Positions 1 to 10,842 of a stretch of DNA of 64,000 nucleotides are shown here, one piece after another; the stretch's first letter is position 1, and every line of letters starts with the position of its first letter. The notes under the pieces were generated by a model. The model did not search any database and was not told the DNA's origin. It saw only the letters and a program-made list of their open reading frames with translations. The DNA is from Pisolithus tinctorius (Eukaryota > Basidiomycota > Agaricomycetes > Boletales > Pisolithaceae). The stretch lies in assembly GCA_024663395.1 (NCBI GenBank), contig JANFAH010000008.1:248001-312000 (forward strand), read 5' to 3'. The position numbers and the translations under genes are program-made.

Positions 1-91
1 TTTACACTCTATATTATTCAGGCATCCCTGCAGACACACATGCTTGCCACTCTGGACCCCCTTCACCACGCAATGTCCAAGAGTATGACAA

Positions 92-808
92 GTGGCTCCT
101 GGCGGAAAAATGCTGAATATTTCAATCACACTTCACAGTCACCGGGGTGCCTGGAGTTTTCCCCGGCCAGGCACCAACAGGGGCATATGGTATGGCTATA
201 TTACCTCAGGGGTATGTCTCTCAAGTGGCATCCAGACCCTGAACTTTGCCCCGTCAGTTTCCGCTGACCTACGGATGGATGCCGGTCGTGAATGGTCCCA
301 GCGGTCTTACCTCCCGGCTGCCATCCTCTCCGGTGCGCTTTCGATTATGCACCCAGGCCTGTATGAGGCTGGAAGGCAAGCCATGCAGTCGTTGGACACA
401 TGGTCGAGTCAGCATAACCAAGATATGCAGGATGCCTTGCAGCACTGGCCGTCGGTTTTTACTAATGTCTCCGTAATCTCTAACCGGACCACACCCTTTC
501 ACCGGGACCCACACTCACGGTCCGATTGGTATGACATGCTGGTCACGGTTGGCGATTATGAAGATTGTGTATTGGATATCCCCACGCTTGGCCTTCAGTT
601 CCTTTACAACCCCGGCACTGTAGTTGCATTTTCCGGCCGGCTTCTTCGACATGGGGTTAGTTCTGTGGGTGGGAACCGATGTTGCTTTGCCTACTACATG
701 AGGGACAACATACACAACTGGATAGGGATACCCCGTGGGGATTGGATGAGAGTTCAGAATGTCCGGACTTCGTTGATGCCTGCAGGTCCGGTGGGACCTT
801 CCATATAA
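92..808 (+). CDS. TET/JBP-family 2-oxoglutarate/Fe(II) dioxygenase, probably 5'-incomplete
   Basis: Enzymes of this family oxidise 5-methylcytosine or thymine in DNA, using Fe(II) and 2-oxoglutarate. The 238-residue frame shows the double-stranded beta-helix signature: an HxD iron motif (H137, D139) in PFHRDPHSRSDWYDMLVTVG, a glycine/proline turn (NPGTVVAFSGR), the distal histidine in LLRHGVS (H187), and a following arginine (R196) in GNRCCFAYYMRDNIH placed to bind 2-oxoglutarate. The stop codon is at 806-808. The N-terminus is uncertain: the first methionine may not be the true start, upstream exons may lie left of the window, and a GT..AG pair around 210-257 could be an intron. Family knowledge: basidiomycete TET/JBP genes are expanded and often travel with Kyakuja-Dileera-Zisupton (KDZ) transposons. 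No KDZ transposase is visible here, but a dense repeat array follows. Other 2OG oxygenases are less likely, because the HRDPHSR..WYD block and the RHGVS block together are typical of the fungal TET/JBP group. Identification is from motif memory, not a search. Confidence 0.72.
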   Translation: MAPGGKMLNISITLHSHRGAWSFPRPGTNRGIWYGYITSGVCLSSGIQTLNFAPSVSADLRMDAGREWSQRSYLPAAILSGALSIMHPGLYEAGRQAMQSLDTWSSQHNQDMQDALQHWPSVFTNVSVISNRTTPFHRDPHSRSDWYDMLVTVGDYEDCVLDIPTLGLQFLYNPGTVVAFSGRLLRHGVSSVGGNRCCFAYYMRDNIHNWIGIPRGDWMRVQNVRTSLMPAGPVGPSI

Positions 809-1429
809 CCTACACTTATCCAATAGGGGGTCCATGTAAAGGTGGTTCTATGGATATTATATGCCATCCCAAGCCAAGTTATTTGCCATATACCTCTCCC
901 AAAGTCCGACTAGGGCTGGCCCGTAATTGGTGGAACACTTCAACTCGAGCCGAATCCAGTCAGACGGAACACTGGGAGATTGGCTTGCTTGTTGTGCACG
1001 AGACCGTGGCATATGTGCCAGAACACATGGATTGGTGATCATAATACACGGGCTGACTCGAGACAGACGGGACACCGTATCGTGGGCCTCCCGTACACCA
1101 TGAAACACTGGAGTATTCGTCCAGCCTGTCCTACGGGATCACAATATCTGGGCCCACTCCAAGGTCACGGTACAATGGACTATAACCCCTCCATAGTACA
1201 TGGGCACTCCAATTTGGGCTGAGGCCGATGCACACGGCACACTGATATATGCTCCCACCGTTCCAAACAGAACACTGCAGGTCCAGCCAAGCCTTATTAC
1301 ACGGGCCACTGATATATCAGCCCCATAGACAATAGCTTCCCAGCCCAGCCAAAATATATGTGACACTACTTGTATGGCTCATGCATTCACCAGGGGATGC
1401 CAAAAGACTAGCCCATCATCTAAACCGGT
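809..1429. other. Intergenic stretch downstream of the dioxygenase
   Basis: No convincing gene. The sequence carries scattered short motifs (cacgggctg, acgggacac) that lead into the repeat array. Short open frames here lack recognisable motifs. Confidence 0.5.
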
Positions 1430-2870
1430 AACATCAAGTGGCCTTAACTGGGCATCCATGCCAATCAACCACCATAGGCTGGGCATCTGTCCCGGTCCCT
1501 TAGCATAAGGCCGGTATGTGTCCCGGGTTACGGTCACCAATTGGGAATTTGGCCCGGCTGACTAGACTGTGCCGGAACATATACCGGCCCAATAGAATCC
1601 CACTGGAGTGCCTTCTGAACCACTGTAAATAGCCTGGAGGGTGTCATCCATCCCGGCCAACTGGAATTGGTTCAGAACTGATGCCAAACAACTGCCACCA
1701 GCCCTAGACCTGTGCCGGCCCACTACATTGTGGCCGGTAGGTATCCCGGGTCATGATAAACAACTGGAAATTTGATCCGGCTGACTGGATTTGGCCAGAA
1801 CATATACCGGCACAATAGAATCCCACTGGAGTGCCTTCTGAACCACTGTAAATCTCCTGGAGGGTCTCATCCATCCCGGCCAACTGGAGTTGGTTCAGAA
1901 TTGATGCCAAACAAATGCCAACAGCCCTGAACCTGTGCCGGCCCACTATAATGTGGCCGGTATGTGTCCCGGGTCATGTTCAACAACTGGGAATTTGACC
2001 CGGCTGACTGGATTTGGCTGGAACATATACCGGCCCAATACCGTCCCACTGGAATGCCTTCTGAACCACTGTAAATAGCCTGGAGGTTGTGATCCATTCC
2101 GGCCAACTGGAGTTAGTTAGGAATTGATGCCAACCAACTGGCACCGGCCTTGGCCCCCTGCCGGTCCCCTAGATTCAGCCAGGTAGATATCCCGGCTCAC
2201 TGGCAATAACATGGGATCTGGCCCAGCTAACTGGAAATGTCAGGAAGCCATACCGGCCGAATAGCACCCCACTAGTGTGCTTTCCGAACCACTGCAAATA
2301 TCCTGGAGGCTGTGATCCATCCGGCCCACCTGGAATTAGATGAGCATCCATGCCCACACACCAACACCAGCTTATCCTCTATTCCGCCATATTTGCACTA
2401 TACCGGTATGGGTCCCGGCTTACTATTCCCGGCATGAAAGCTGGCTAGACGTATATTCCAACTACCCACCATAATCCAGGCACCTGTCACGGCCCACTTG
2501 CATAAGGCCGGTATGTGACCCGGCATACTAGAAATTGCCGTAACTCATACCGGCCCAATGGATGTACATTGGTATGCCTTCCGACCCGCTGGAAATAGTG
2601 TGGTTGCTGTCATCCATACCGGCCAACTGGAATTAGCTCGGCATCCATGCCAACTGACCATCACCACCTTGGCATCTGTGCCGGCCCACTAGCATAAGAC
2701 CGGTATGTTTCCTGGCTTATTGGCATTATCCCGGCATTTGTCCCAGCTTACTGGAATTAGCATGGCATTCATACCAAACCAATAGAATTACAGTGGAATG
2801 CCTTCTGACCCACTGGCAATTGCTGACACATGCTGGGCTCATGCCAGTGAGCCCAGACCAGGTTAGTACC
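1430..2870. repeat. CCGG-rich tandem array, unit about 223 bp
   Basis: An anchor (cggccaactgg) recurs at about 1653, 1876, 2099, 2321 and 2619, giving steps of 223, 223, 222 and then 298 bp, so at least five degenerate units. Each unit repeats phrases such as ggccggtatgtgtcccgg, acatataccggcccaata and ccttctgaaccactg. Nearly all CpGs sit in the palindrome CCGG. The motif occurs in both orientations (GCCGGTATG and CATATACCGGC), which resembles the subterminal repeats of large DNA transposons that transposases bind. No terminal inverted repeats were identified, so that reading is inference; a simple satellite is the alternative. Confidence 0.85.
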
Positions 2871-3228
2871 AGACCTTTCCCAACTTGCCAGAATCCATGC
2901 CAGGATTATCCAGGCAAGATGTATATAGTAGTAACCCCTCAGCCACACTGTGCAGTATGGTGACATCCAATGATCATGGCTATGCTGTGTGACACGATGA
3001 CAACTCAGAGGTGGGCTCGACTTTAGCCGGTCTGTGCAACACGGCCGATTGTCAACCTCGTTTGGTCGTATGATACGGTACAAAGTAGGTACATTATGTG
3101 GGGGGACAGGTTCTGAACGACAAGTTTTGTAAGTCGCTAATGACTTCCGCGATCAAGTGTTTGACAGGTTCTAGGTCCCTTTCGGTGATATGGCCTCGCT
3201 CACCTCGTCCTTTACGCCAAGAAGATGG

Positions 3229-6200
3229 TCAAGTTTGGTAAGGACGTTTTTTGTTAGGGGCGTTAGGAGCAGGAGGCTTATCGTGGCGCGCGTGGTGCCC
3301 AGATCTCAGTTCTGTCAGCGGGTACTGGCACGAGGGGCAGCCGTACGCAGACTGTTTGGGAGGTCGTCGAGGAATAGTGCGAGTGGAGCGGTGGCAGGAG
3401 GTGTGTGAATGGTATTTGGGGCGAGTATTGCGACAAGCTGGGCAGGGCGATGGAGTCGTTCTGAGAGGCTGACCATTTCGTCTTAAGCGCAGGCGATATT
3501 TATGGCTTCCACACAAATGCGGTGCCAAGTATCCGATGAATACCTGGGGGTCATCGTCCGACGTGTCCCCGTCACCCGCGTCCCTCAAGTTATCTATTCC
3601 ATCAACTCCGATCGCCTCGAAATAATCGCTTAACGCTTTCAAATGAGCGACATCTTCGTACGGGAGCCAGGTCCGATCCCCTGCTGTCCATTGTACCTCA
3701 AATGTCACATCAGCATGACTCCCGTGGTGCCGGACTATATGATCTACGGCCCATTCACAGTTGCTTCCTCCAAATTCAGGAATCTGGTCATCCCATCGCC
3801 CTGGGAATTTTCGATCGTCATTTGGGATGTGGATCCTTAGCAGGGATGAGTGAAACACGTCGTGCACTCCCCTCCACTTTAGGTTATCAGGGAGTTCGAT
3901 CCGGAAGGAATAGTTCCCGAAATCTTCTAATATTCGGTAAGGTCCCATGAACTTCGGGACGAGTTTCCGGGACGTCCCCTTTGGAAGACTAATGTTCTTT
4001 GTAGATACATATACAAGATCCCCTTTGACAAACGGGCAATCTCGGCGCTTTTTATTAGCGCCGATCGTCTGCTTTATGCACGACTTCATTATTGCATCGT
4101 GAGCGTCCATGATCGTCAGTTTCATCTTATTGGCGAAGGCCCTGACACTCGGGTACTCTTCCCTTGTAGGCGCGTCCCATATCATCTTTCTTGGCATCCG
4201 TCCTGTATTCAGGAAAAACAGTGCGTAGCCCGTCGACTCAGATGTCGCACTATTGATAGCGAACTCGATGGCAGGTAGTCGTGCCACCCAATCTTTTTGA
4301 TTATTGCCGATGCAACATCGGAGCATTTGCCCAATGGTCCGGTTAGCGCATTCAGTAGCTCCGTCCGTTTCTGGATGGTAAGCACTGGACATCTTTTGTT
4401 TGATTCCAATCAAGCCATTAAGGTGCGCCCAGAACAGACTCGTAAACAGGATGTCGCGGTCACTGACAATTGCCCTAGGTAGGCCGTGGTATTTGTATAC
4501 CTCGGCGAACATCAATTCCGCGACTTCGCGGGCGGTGTAGGTTGTTTTACTTGGTACAAGATGCACCATGGACGTTAACAAGTCGATGATCACAGTGATC
4601 GAATTGTAATTTCCGTTGCGGTCTTTAGACTCAGGTAGTGGGCCTACGAAATCAACCCCAATCGATTCCCAGGGTCGTGAGGGGATGGGTAGCGGGTTGA
4701 GCAGTCCGAAAGGCTTGTGTGTCGGAGGTTTGCTGCGCTGGCAGGTCCGGCAGGATACGCAGAACTCAGTGATGTCCTTTACCATAGTGTCCCACCATAG
4801 GAATTCCCGTATGTACGAGACTGTTTTCTTCGCCCCCAGGTGGGCGAGGATGGAGTGTGCTTGATCAATTATAGCTTCACGAAGTCGTTTGCCATTCGCC
4901 TCGACATCTGGTACACAGAACACCGTGCGATCGTGTAGTTTCAGCTTAATAAATCCATCCGGTGTGACTTCAAAGTTTTTAAATGCCTTTGGGTCGCTCA
5001 GGATTTGTTTGAAGAATGGGTCCTGGTCGTACTTGTCCTTCGCCGCCTCCAGTAGGCCCTCATTTCCTGGATATACTACTAATGGTACACGCGTCATTGT
5101 GTTCCTATCCGCGCTATCTGGGGTAGTGGCGGGTTGTTCTGTGTTTGTCATACGTATATTCTGCATGTGGTCCTGCAATGCGGATGCGGCGTGACCATTC
5201 TCGGGTGAGGTAGGTATGTCTGTACCCTTCCCCCCCTTCTTTCGCACACCTGGGCCTAGGAGGGCGAAACGACTTTTCACTCGACGTGCAAACTCCATGC
5301 CAGTCTCCGGGCGACCTGTCTCTGCTGGAGGAGGAGGATCCCGCCGACTACGGGACTTCATCATCGGTTCATCTGTCTGCGTAGCGTCGACAGACTGGCC
5401 CTGCGGTTTTCTTGGTGGCCGAATCCTGATCGTCAGCCGAGGCGCGCTTGTCGACGACGATGACGATCCTTCAGGTGCGTTCACCGATCCTTGATCTGCT
5501 GATGTTCCTCGTTCATTTGGGGACATGGCAAGCGCTTCGATCCCAACGTATACAGGCGCAGTAATGATCTGCTCGGCGAGATCTTGAGACATGGAGTCGA
5601 TTTCTACATCATGATGTAGGTACTCGCTCGGGGTGCGGATCGTTCCCGGAGCGTCAAACTCATACATTCTTGATAGGGCATCCGGGAGAACATTGTCCTC
5701 GCCCAGGACATACTTTATCTCAAAATCGAACTCTGCCAGTTTTTCCAGCCAACGTGCTTGCCATCTGGAGAGCTCCTTCTGGTTCAGCAGGTATGTCAGG
5801 CTTTTATGGTCGGTCACCCAGGTGAAGTGGACGCCCTGCAGGATATCCTTATGCCGCAGCATCGTTTCGACGCCCGCGAGCAGCTCCTGTTCATGGACAG
5901 GGTAATTTCGCTGTGCGGACGACATCTTCACCGAATAAAATGCGGCCACCTTCGAGGACTTCCAATCCGGGCCCTGAGCGACGACACCACCAATACCATT
6001 CCCGCACGCATCGGTCATCACCCATATGGGATCGCGGTTGGGTCCATAGCTTAGCGGTACTTGGCAGTGAGGGGCGCACACCGTGACATATTGCTTCACC
6101 ATATCAAACGCTCGTTGTTCAGTATACGTCCATCTAAATGGGCGAGTTTCCGCACTAGCTTCTGCTAGCACTCCCAGGGGTACGCGCACTTTGTAAATGT

Positions 6201-9200
6201 CATCGGCGAGGTAACCTACTGACCCGATAAAACCCTTGCACAGGGTGCGGTTGGTAGGAACCTTCCAGTTACAGATCCGGTCTACTTTCTCTGGGTCCAT
6301 CTTAATGCCATCGTTGGTGATGATGTGTCCAAGGATCTTCACCTCGTCGCACAGGAAGCGAAGTTTCTTCTCGCTCAGGTACAGCTTTTCCCAAGTCAGA
6401 ACCTGCAGTACTAACTTAACATGGCGTACATGTTCCTCCAGGGTATCTGAATAAATGATGATGTCATCGAGATAGACGTCCATGAAAGACCCAATGTATT
6501 CCCCAAAGATATGGTTCATGAGTGCTTGGTAGGTCGCCGGAGCATTACAATCTCCCTGTTGCACGACGAGGCTGACCATATTCCCATCAGGAGTCGTCAC
6601 CGCAGTGCGCTCGACATGCTCTGGGATCACTCGTATTTGTTCATACGCATCGGCCCCGTCTATTATCGATTGGTATGGTTTTCGGGCCACACGCCGCAGG
6701 ATGCCGTCCATGTTGGGCATCGGGGATGATAATTTTCGGGTATTCTTGTTTCGCTCCCTCAAGTCAACCACGACTCGTAGTCGAGGAGGGTCTCCCGCCT
6801 TGGGGATCAGCAACATAGGGCACGTATTGCGGGCAGCGGTGAGCTCCCATTGGCCCGTTTTTAGGTAGGCATTTTTCTTCTCAGTCCACAGCGGTCGCAA
6901 TGCGTCTGGGCATTTAGATGGTCTCCAGGGATATATCTTCTTCTCGTCAATCAGAGGGATTTCGTGGTTGATCGCGCGGAACGGGGGTAAGGCTGTCGAG
7001 CCAACCAACGAACATAGTGGTTTTGACAATTCCTGGAGGTAGCGCCGTGCTCTCTCAAGGCTATCGTGGTATACTTCAGTTGCTCGAGACTCCAGAACAG
7101 AAACCTGAGGTCCCCGCATCTCCATTGGGGTGTTACTGCCAATCACTACACGCGGTGAGTGCAACCCTACCAATACCTGGTGTTGATAGAGAAACGGCGT
7201 CCCTAATATCAGATCGTAGTTCTGTATGTTCATCACATCGAAGTGACGTTCACAATCTATCCCCTGGTACTGGAAGCGTACTTTAGTTCCAAAGTTCACC
7301 TTGGATCGTGAGCCTTGGACGGCCAGCTGGATGGTAAGCGGCTTCTCTAGAGGTATTTTCTTTACATTCAGTTGTTCAGCGAGCGTCACTGACATGAAGT
7401 CAGCCAGTGATCCGGTGTCGATCAGGGCGCGAGCGGGTTGGCCATTGACGTGCACCACCACGACTAAAGGCTTTGGAACCTTACGGGTGAAGTCCTTTGC
7501 AATTGCGGCATTGCGTTGTAGGGTCAATCGATCGCCGGATTTAATGGCGTTGCTATGCAGGTGAAGCATGTTACACGGTACGTTGCCGGGTTCACACCAT
7601 TCATCTTTCAAATTATCGTCGTCCCTTTCGAACAGACGGGCTAACCCCAGGTCGCAGTCCTCGGTGGGATCAGACCTAGTAAGATCTGCACACGCATGGA
7701 ATAATCTTCTTGCATGCCAACGCGCGACGTCAAATCCCTGCGATCCCAACTTATATGCTGGGAGCTCGAAGCACAAAGCCACATGGTAGTCGTAGACTTC
7801 GTAAGTCGATTCGTCCTTAGCGATACATGCAAAACGATCCTGGTTTTCTCCTTCGAGCACCGGGAAACTATACATCTTCAGTCTGGTCTCTATGGCCTCC
7901 TCGATCGGGTGCCCCATAGGTGCGGCTCGCCACGTTCGGGCTCTGTCCATCTGACGTAGGTTAAACTTCGTCATTCCGGCCTTCTCGCCCTTTCTGAACC
8001 AGTACCAGGAGTCCAATTGGAATGCTGGATTCCTCAGCAGACGGGTCTCGACGGTGATAGCATCTGCAGGACCCAAGACGTCCCTTTCGCTGTCAATGAT
8101 CATATGTAGTCCGTCCCCTATTTCATAGACCAAGAACCGAGAGTCCATGAACGTGCTCAGTGAGTTTTGGTCATCACCTGGGTAGCATATCCCTGATAGC
8201 CGTTCAATAGCCCGCTCTTCCAGGGGGTACCCGAATGTGGGACCTGTGGAGCGGTGACCTAGGAATTGGCGACGAGAGTAGACGTGAACTCGCATCCCTA
8301 CTGGTAAGTCATCATCATCAGTTGTGACTCTATTTCCCGCGTCCTCGCTATCGTCGTCACTCCAGATACTCTCCAGGTCCGGCAAATCATCATCTTCGTT
8401 AGAGATGGTAGGTCCTATCGGGTGAATGAAGTTCGCAGTCACTTCGGTGTCGTCAATCGATGATTTGGCTAGTTGCCGTTGACATTCAACGTCACCAAAA
8501 TCGACGTCTATCCCAAAGCTTGCAACCCCGGGGGGTTTGCTTAACGATGATACGGTGTGTCTTGTCGGACAATTGCGGGAGAAGTGCCCTGGTTTATGAC
8601 AGATGTAACACAGACCCTCAGCCTTGTGCCGCTCCTGCTCGTCTTTACTGAGCTTAGGCGTGTCGCGCTTATGCTTGTCAGAACGTCCATCGTGCTTTCC
8701 CTTAGACTGACAAACATCCGTCGGTGCCGCCTCCTTTCGCGGCTCATAATCCTTACGTTTCTTCCGGTGACATCTCCATTCACGCTTGGAGGACTCGGGT
8801 CCCTCTGGAGAAGCGGCAGCGCTGGCCACGGCTCGCTTCTTACTTCGTCGTCTTTGGGACTTCGGAATATAATCTCCCGTAATGGACTGAGCGATCTCAA
8901 GAACCTCTGCGCTTGCTATCACTCTCTTCAGTGAAGAGATCTCCGGGTTTAGCTTTTCTCGCCACAAGTCTCGCTGGAGTTCTTTGCGAAGACCTGACCA
9001 GAGTTTATGGACTTTAGCACGTTCGTCTGTTTCCCCTATCATGTTCCAGAGCTCGTTCAACTCGTACACGTAGTTTTTTACAGTTTTAGAATTCTGGTAG
9101 CACGCCTGTAGCTTCTCTCTCTGCCGTAGGCGGAAATTGATAGGGAAGCAATAGTTAAATAGCTCCATAAAGAAATCTGACAGTCTCCATTTGTAGGGAT

Positions 9201-10842
9201 CTCCAGATACTTCGCGCACATAGAACTCGTACGCTTTGCCCGTCAGATAATGTGACAGTACGAAAGCGCGTTTCTTCGGGGCCACTCGACCATCCTCGAC
9301 GTATGCCGTTCCTTCGGTGACAAAACGGTGGTACGAATGTGCGTCATCCGACCCGTCGTACTTATTCGGTGGAATTGGTTTCAACATCGTCCTTCGTCTC
9401 GACTTCGACCGTCTTTTTGCATTTCGGTGTCCCCGCTTACGCTTTCGGGATCTCCCTTGCCTGCGGTGCCTACTCCCATCTGATGAATCGGAGTTCGTTG
9501 AGCTACTAGTGGTAGAGGAACCATCATCACTATTCGATGACGAGCTGCTATCATCCAAAGGTGAGCTGCCACTCATCGAATGTGTATTGTTCGAATCCTC
9601 GGATTCGGAGGATGAGTTGTCGTCCGAGCTGCTGCTCGAATCCGGCGTGGTCCCGGTGGAATCTGAGCTGCTCTCGCGACAAGGGTTTCGCCTGGATCGA
9701 CGTTTCTTCCCCTTACGTCTGTTAGGATGCCTGTCACCCTTTTCCAGGCGTTTCAACGTCAACCCGATATAACTTTTCAGATCAATTTGTTTAACAGGTT
9801 CCATCGCTTTCGGCGTCCTTTGCCGTTCGCGACGCTTGTCATCCCGTTTAGCAACCCTCTCCACTATTTCCCTTATCGGGTTTGGGGCTATTCCAGAGGA
9901 GTAGGTGGCAGTTTTTGTCACCTTCGCTTTCTGGTGGGACCTCTCCTTCTTTTTCTTAGAGGCGCCATTCTTCCTGGTCGACTTTGTACTGACCCTGCCA
10001 GCGGGTGACACCGGGTTCGCCTGCTTATTCCCTGAGGGTCCAGGTTCGTCACCGTCGCTTCGGCTAAGCCTCTGGGCCATTTTCCAAGATGCCAGTGCGG
10101 CACGTTGTGCCTCGGGGTTCCCCTCCTCACCACTTAGGCTCAGTGCCCCCCAATTCCTGGGGTCAATACCCTTTCCCTTCGTATCTCTGGGGTGGCTTTT
10201 GGGTTCAGAGGATGTGTCCGCACGCGAGTACCTCTGCGCGGATATCGATCTCCTCCTAATCCTTTCCCTTTCATCAGGGGTCAGATTTCTCTCAGCTTCT
10301 CGAACTGTTCGCTCAAGTTCAGGCCGTAGTGGACTACCTCCGGTGCGCCTTTCGCGTGGTTTCTTTCGCACCACCGTGGTCCACAACTGCAGGTCGTTTG
10401 GCTCTACCTCTGTCTCACTCATAGGCAAGGGTGAAAGGGCATTATTCCTGGTATTTTCAGGTAGTTCTATCTGTACACTGTGAGCTGGTACCGACGCTCC
10501 AACAGTACTGTTTTCGTAGTTCTCCGGGAGCCTGAACGCCCCGGGGTACACTGGCGAGACTAATCTCGAGCCAGGCTCGTCTACGGTCGCACCTCTGGGC
10601 GCCGGACTTGCACTTCTGGTGCTTACTCGCACGACGTCGCTGTACTTTCGGGCAGCGTCGGCTGGGTTCTCGGTCGGGGTTGGGGGATGACTTCCGATGG
10701 GAGTCTTTTTTGATAGTGGGGAACTCTCGACAGCTTCAGCACCAGGCTGGGCTGTCGGGCTATGGGGTAGGGAAGCCGCTCGAGCTCGAGTAGCTCGGCG
10801 GAGGTTGTATCGAGCGTTATGTGTTTCAGAGATTTTTGACAT
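3229..10842 (-). CDS. Ty3/gypsy Gag-Pol polyprotein with chromodomain (copy 1)
   Basis: An uninterrupted frame of 2,537 residues from the first ATG (10842). Using residue numbers from a TTG 13 codons upstream: a charged, Ser/Asp-rich N-terminus; a retrotransposon gag domain (about 510-680); a CX2CX4HX4C zinc knuckle CYICHKPGHFSRNC (about 760); an aspartic protease with ALIDTGSLADFM (about 1150); reverse transcriptase with VYLDDIIIYS (about 1470); RNase H with VMTDACGNGIGG (about 1625); an integrase HHCC zinc finger with FCVSCRTCQRS (about 2030) and catalytic core residues VDF, VSDRD and DGATE; then a chromodomain (about 2375-2430, EWAVDHIVRHHGS..TWLPYED). Gag and pol are fused without a frameshift. 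The TGA at 3229-3231 is CGA in copy 2 (16166-16168), so the family's original protein ran further. No obvious tRNA primer site follows the LTR. Confidence 0.93.
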   Translation of the reverse strand: MSKISETHNARYNLRRATRARAASLPHSPTAQPGAEAVESSPLSKKTPIGSHPPTPTENPADAARKYSDVVRVSTRSASPAPRGATVDEPGSRLVSPVYPGAFRLPENYENSTVGASVPAHSVQIELPENTRNNALSPLPMSETEVEPNDLQLWTTVVRKKPRERRTGGSPLRPELERTVREAERNLTPDERERIRRRSISAQRYSRADTSSEPKSHPRDTKGKGIDPRNWGALSLSGEEGNPEAQRAALASWKMAQRLSRSDGDEPGPSGNKQANPVSPAGRVSTKSTRKNGASKKKKERSHQKAKVTKTATYSSGIAPNPIREIVERVAKRDDKRRERQRTPKAMEPVKQIDLKSYIGLTLKRLEKGDRHPNRRKGKKRRSRRNPCRESSSDSTGTTPDSSSSSDDNSSSESEDSNNTHSMSGSSPLDDSSSSSNSDDGSSTTSSSTNSDSSDGSRHRRQGRSRKRKRGHRNAKRRSKSRRRTMLKPIPPNKYDGSDDAHSYHRFVTEGTAYVEDGRVAPKKRAFVLSHYLTGKAYEFYVREVSGDPYKWRLSDFFMELFNYCFPINFRLRQREKLQACYQNSKTVKNYVYELNELWNMIGETDERAKVHKLWSGLRKELQRDLWREKLNPEISSLKRVIASAEVLEIAQSITGDYIPKSQRRRSKKRAVASAAASPEGPESSKREWRCHRKKRKDYEPRKEAAPTDVCQSKGKHDGRSDKHKRDTPKLSKDEQERHKAEGLCYICHKPGHFSRNCPTRHTVSSLSKPPGVASFGIDVDFGDVECQRQLAKSSIDDTEVTANFIHPIGPTISNEDDDLPDLESIWSDDDSEDAGNRVTTDDDDLPVGMRVHVYSRRQFLGHRSTGPTFGYPLEERAIERLSGICYPGDDQNSLSTFMDSRFLVYEIGDGLHMIIDSERDVLGPADAITVETRLLRNPAFQLDSWYWFRKGEKAGMTKFNLRQMDRARTWRAAPMGHPIEEAIETRLKMYSFPVLEGENQDRFACIAKDESTYEVYDYHVALCFELPAYKLGSQGFDVARWHARRLFHACADLTRSDPTEDCDLGLARLFERDDDNLKDEWCEPGNVPCNMLHLHSNAIKSGDRLTLQRNAAIAKDFTRKVPKPLVVVVHVNGQPARALIDTGSLADFMSVTLAEQLNVKKIPLEKPLTIQLAVQGSRSKVNFGTKVRFQYQGIDCERHFDVMNIQNYDLILGTPFLYQHQVLVGLHSPRVVIGSNTPMEMRGPQVSVLESRATEVYHDSLERARRYLQELSKPLCSLVGSTALPPFRAINHEIPLIDEKKIYPWRPSKCPDALRPLWTEKKNAYLKTGQWELTAARNTCPMLLIPKAGDPPRLRVVVDLRERNKNTRKLSSPMPNMDGILRRVARKPYQSIIDGADAYEQIRVIPEHVERTAVTTPDGNMVSLVVQQGDCNAPATYQALMNHIFGEYIGSFMDVYLDDIIIYSDTLEEHVRHVKLVLQVLTWEKLYLSEKKLRFLCDEVKILGHIITNDGIKMDPEKVDRICNWKVPTNRTLCKGFIGSVGYLADDIYKVRVPLGVLAEASAETRPFRWTYTEQRAFDMVKQYVTVCAPHCQVPLSYGPNRDPIWVMTDACGNGIGGVVAQGPDWKSSKVAAFYSVKMSSAQRNYPVHEQELLAGVETMLRHKDILQGVHFTWVTDHKSLTYLLNQKELSRWQARWLEKLAEFDFEIKYVLGEDNVLPDALSRMYEFDAPGTIRTPSEYLHHDVEIDSMSQDLAEQIITAPVYVGIEALAMSPNERGTSADQGSVNAPEGSSSSSTSAPRLTIRIRPPRKPQGQSVDATQTDEPMMKSRSRRDPPPPAETGRPETGMEFARRVKSRFALLGPGVRKKGGKGTDIPTSPENGHAASALQDHMQNIRMTNTEQPATTPDSADRNTMTRVPLVVYPGNEGLLEAAKDKYDQDPFFKQILSDPKAFKNFEVTPDGFIKLKLHDRTVFCVPDVEANGKRLREAIIDQAHSILAHLGAKKTVSYIREFLWWDTMVKDITEFCVSCRTCQRSKPPTHKPFGLLNPLPIPSRPWESIGVDFVGPLPESKDRNGNYNSITVIIDLLTSMVHLVPSKTTYTAREVAELMFAEVYKYHGLPRAIVSDRDILFTSLFWAHLNGLIGIKQKMSSAYHPETDGATECANRTIGQMLRCCIGNNQKDWVARLPAIEFAINSATSESTGYALFFLNTGRMPRKMIWDAPTREEYPSVRAFANKMKLTIMDAHDAIMKSCIKQTIGANKKRRDCPFVKGDLVYVSTKNISLPKGTSRKLVPKFMGPYRILEDFGNYSFRIELPDNLKWRGVHDVFHSSLLRIHIPNDDRKFPGRWDDQIPEFGGSNCEWAVDHIVRHHGSHADVTFEVQWTAGDRTWLPYEDVAHLKALSDYFEAIGVDGIDNLRDAGDGDTSDDDPQVFIGYLAPHLCGSHKYRLRLRRNGQPLRTTPSPCPACRNTRPKYHSHTSCHRSTRTIPRRPPKQSAYGCPSCQYPLTELRSGHHARHDKPPAPNAPNKKRPYQT

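Noticed and set aside
1430..2870. CRISPR-like array
   Set aside because: Units are long, degenerate and contiguous without spacers, and the genome is eukaryotic.
9585..9605. tRNA B-box-like gttcgaatcc
   Set aside because: It lies inside the Ser/Asp-rich gag coding sequence; no A box at the right distance and no cloverleaf.
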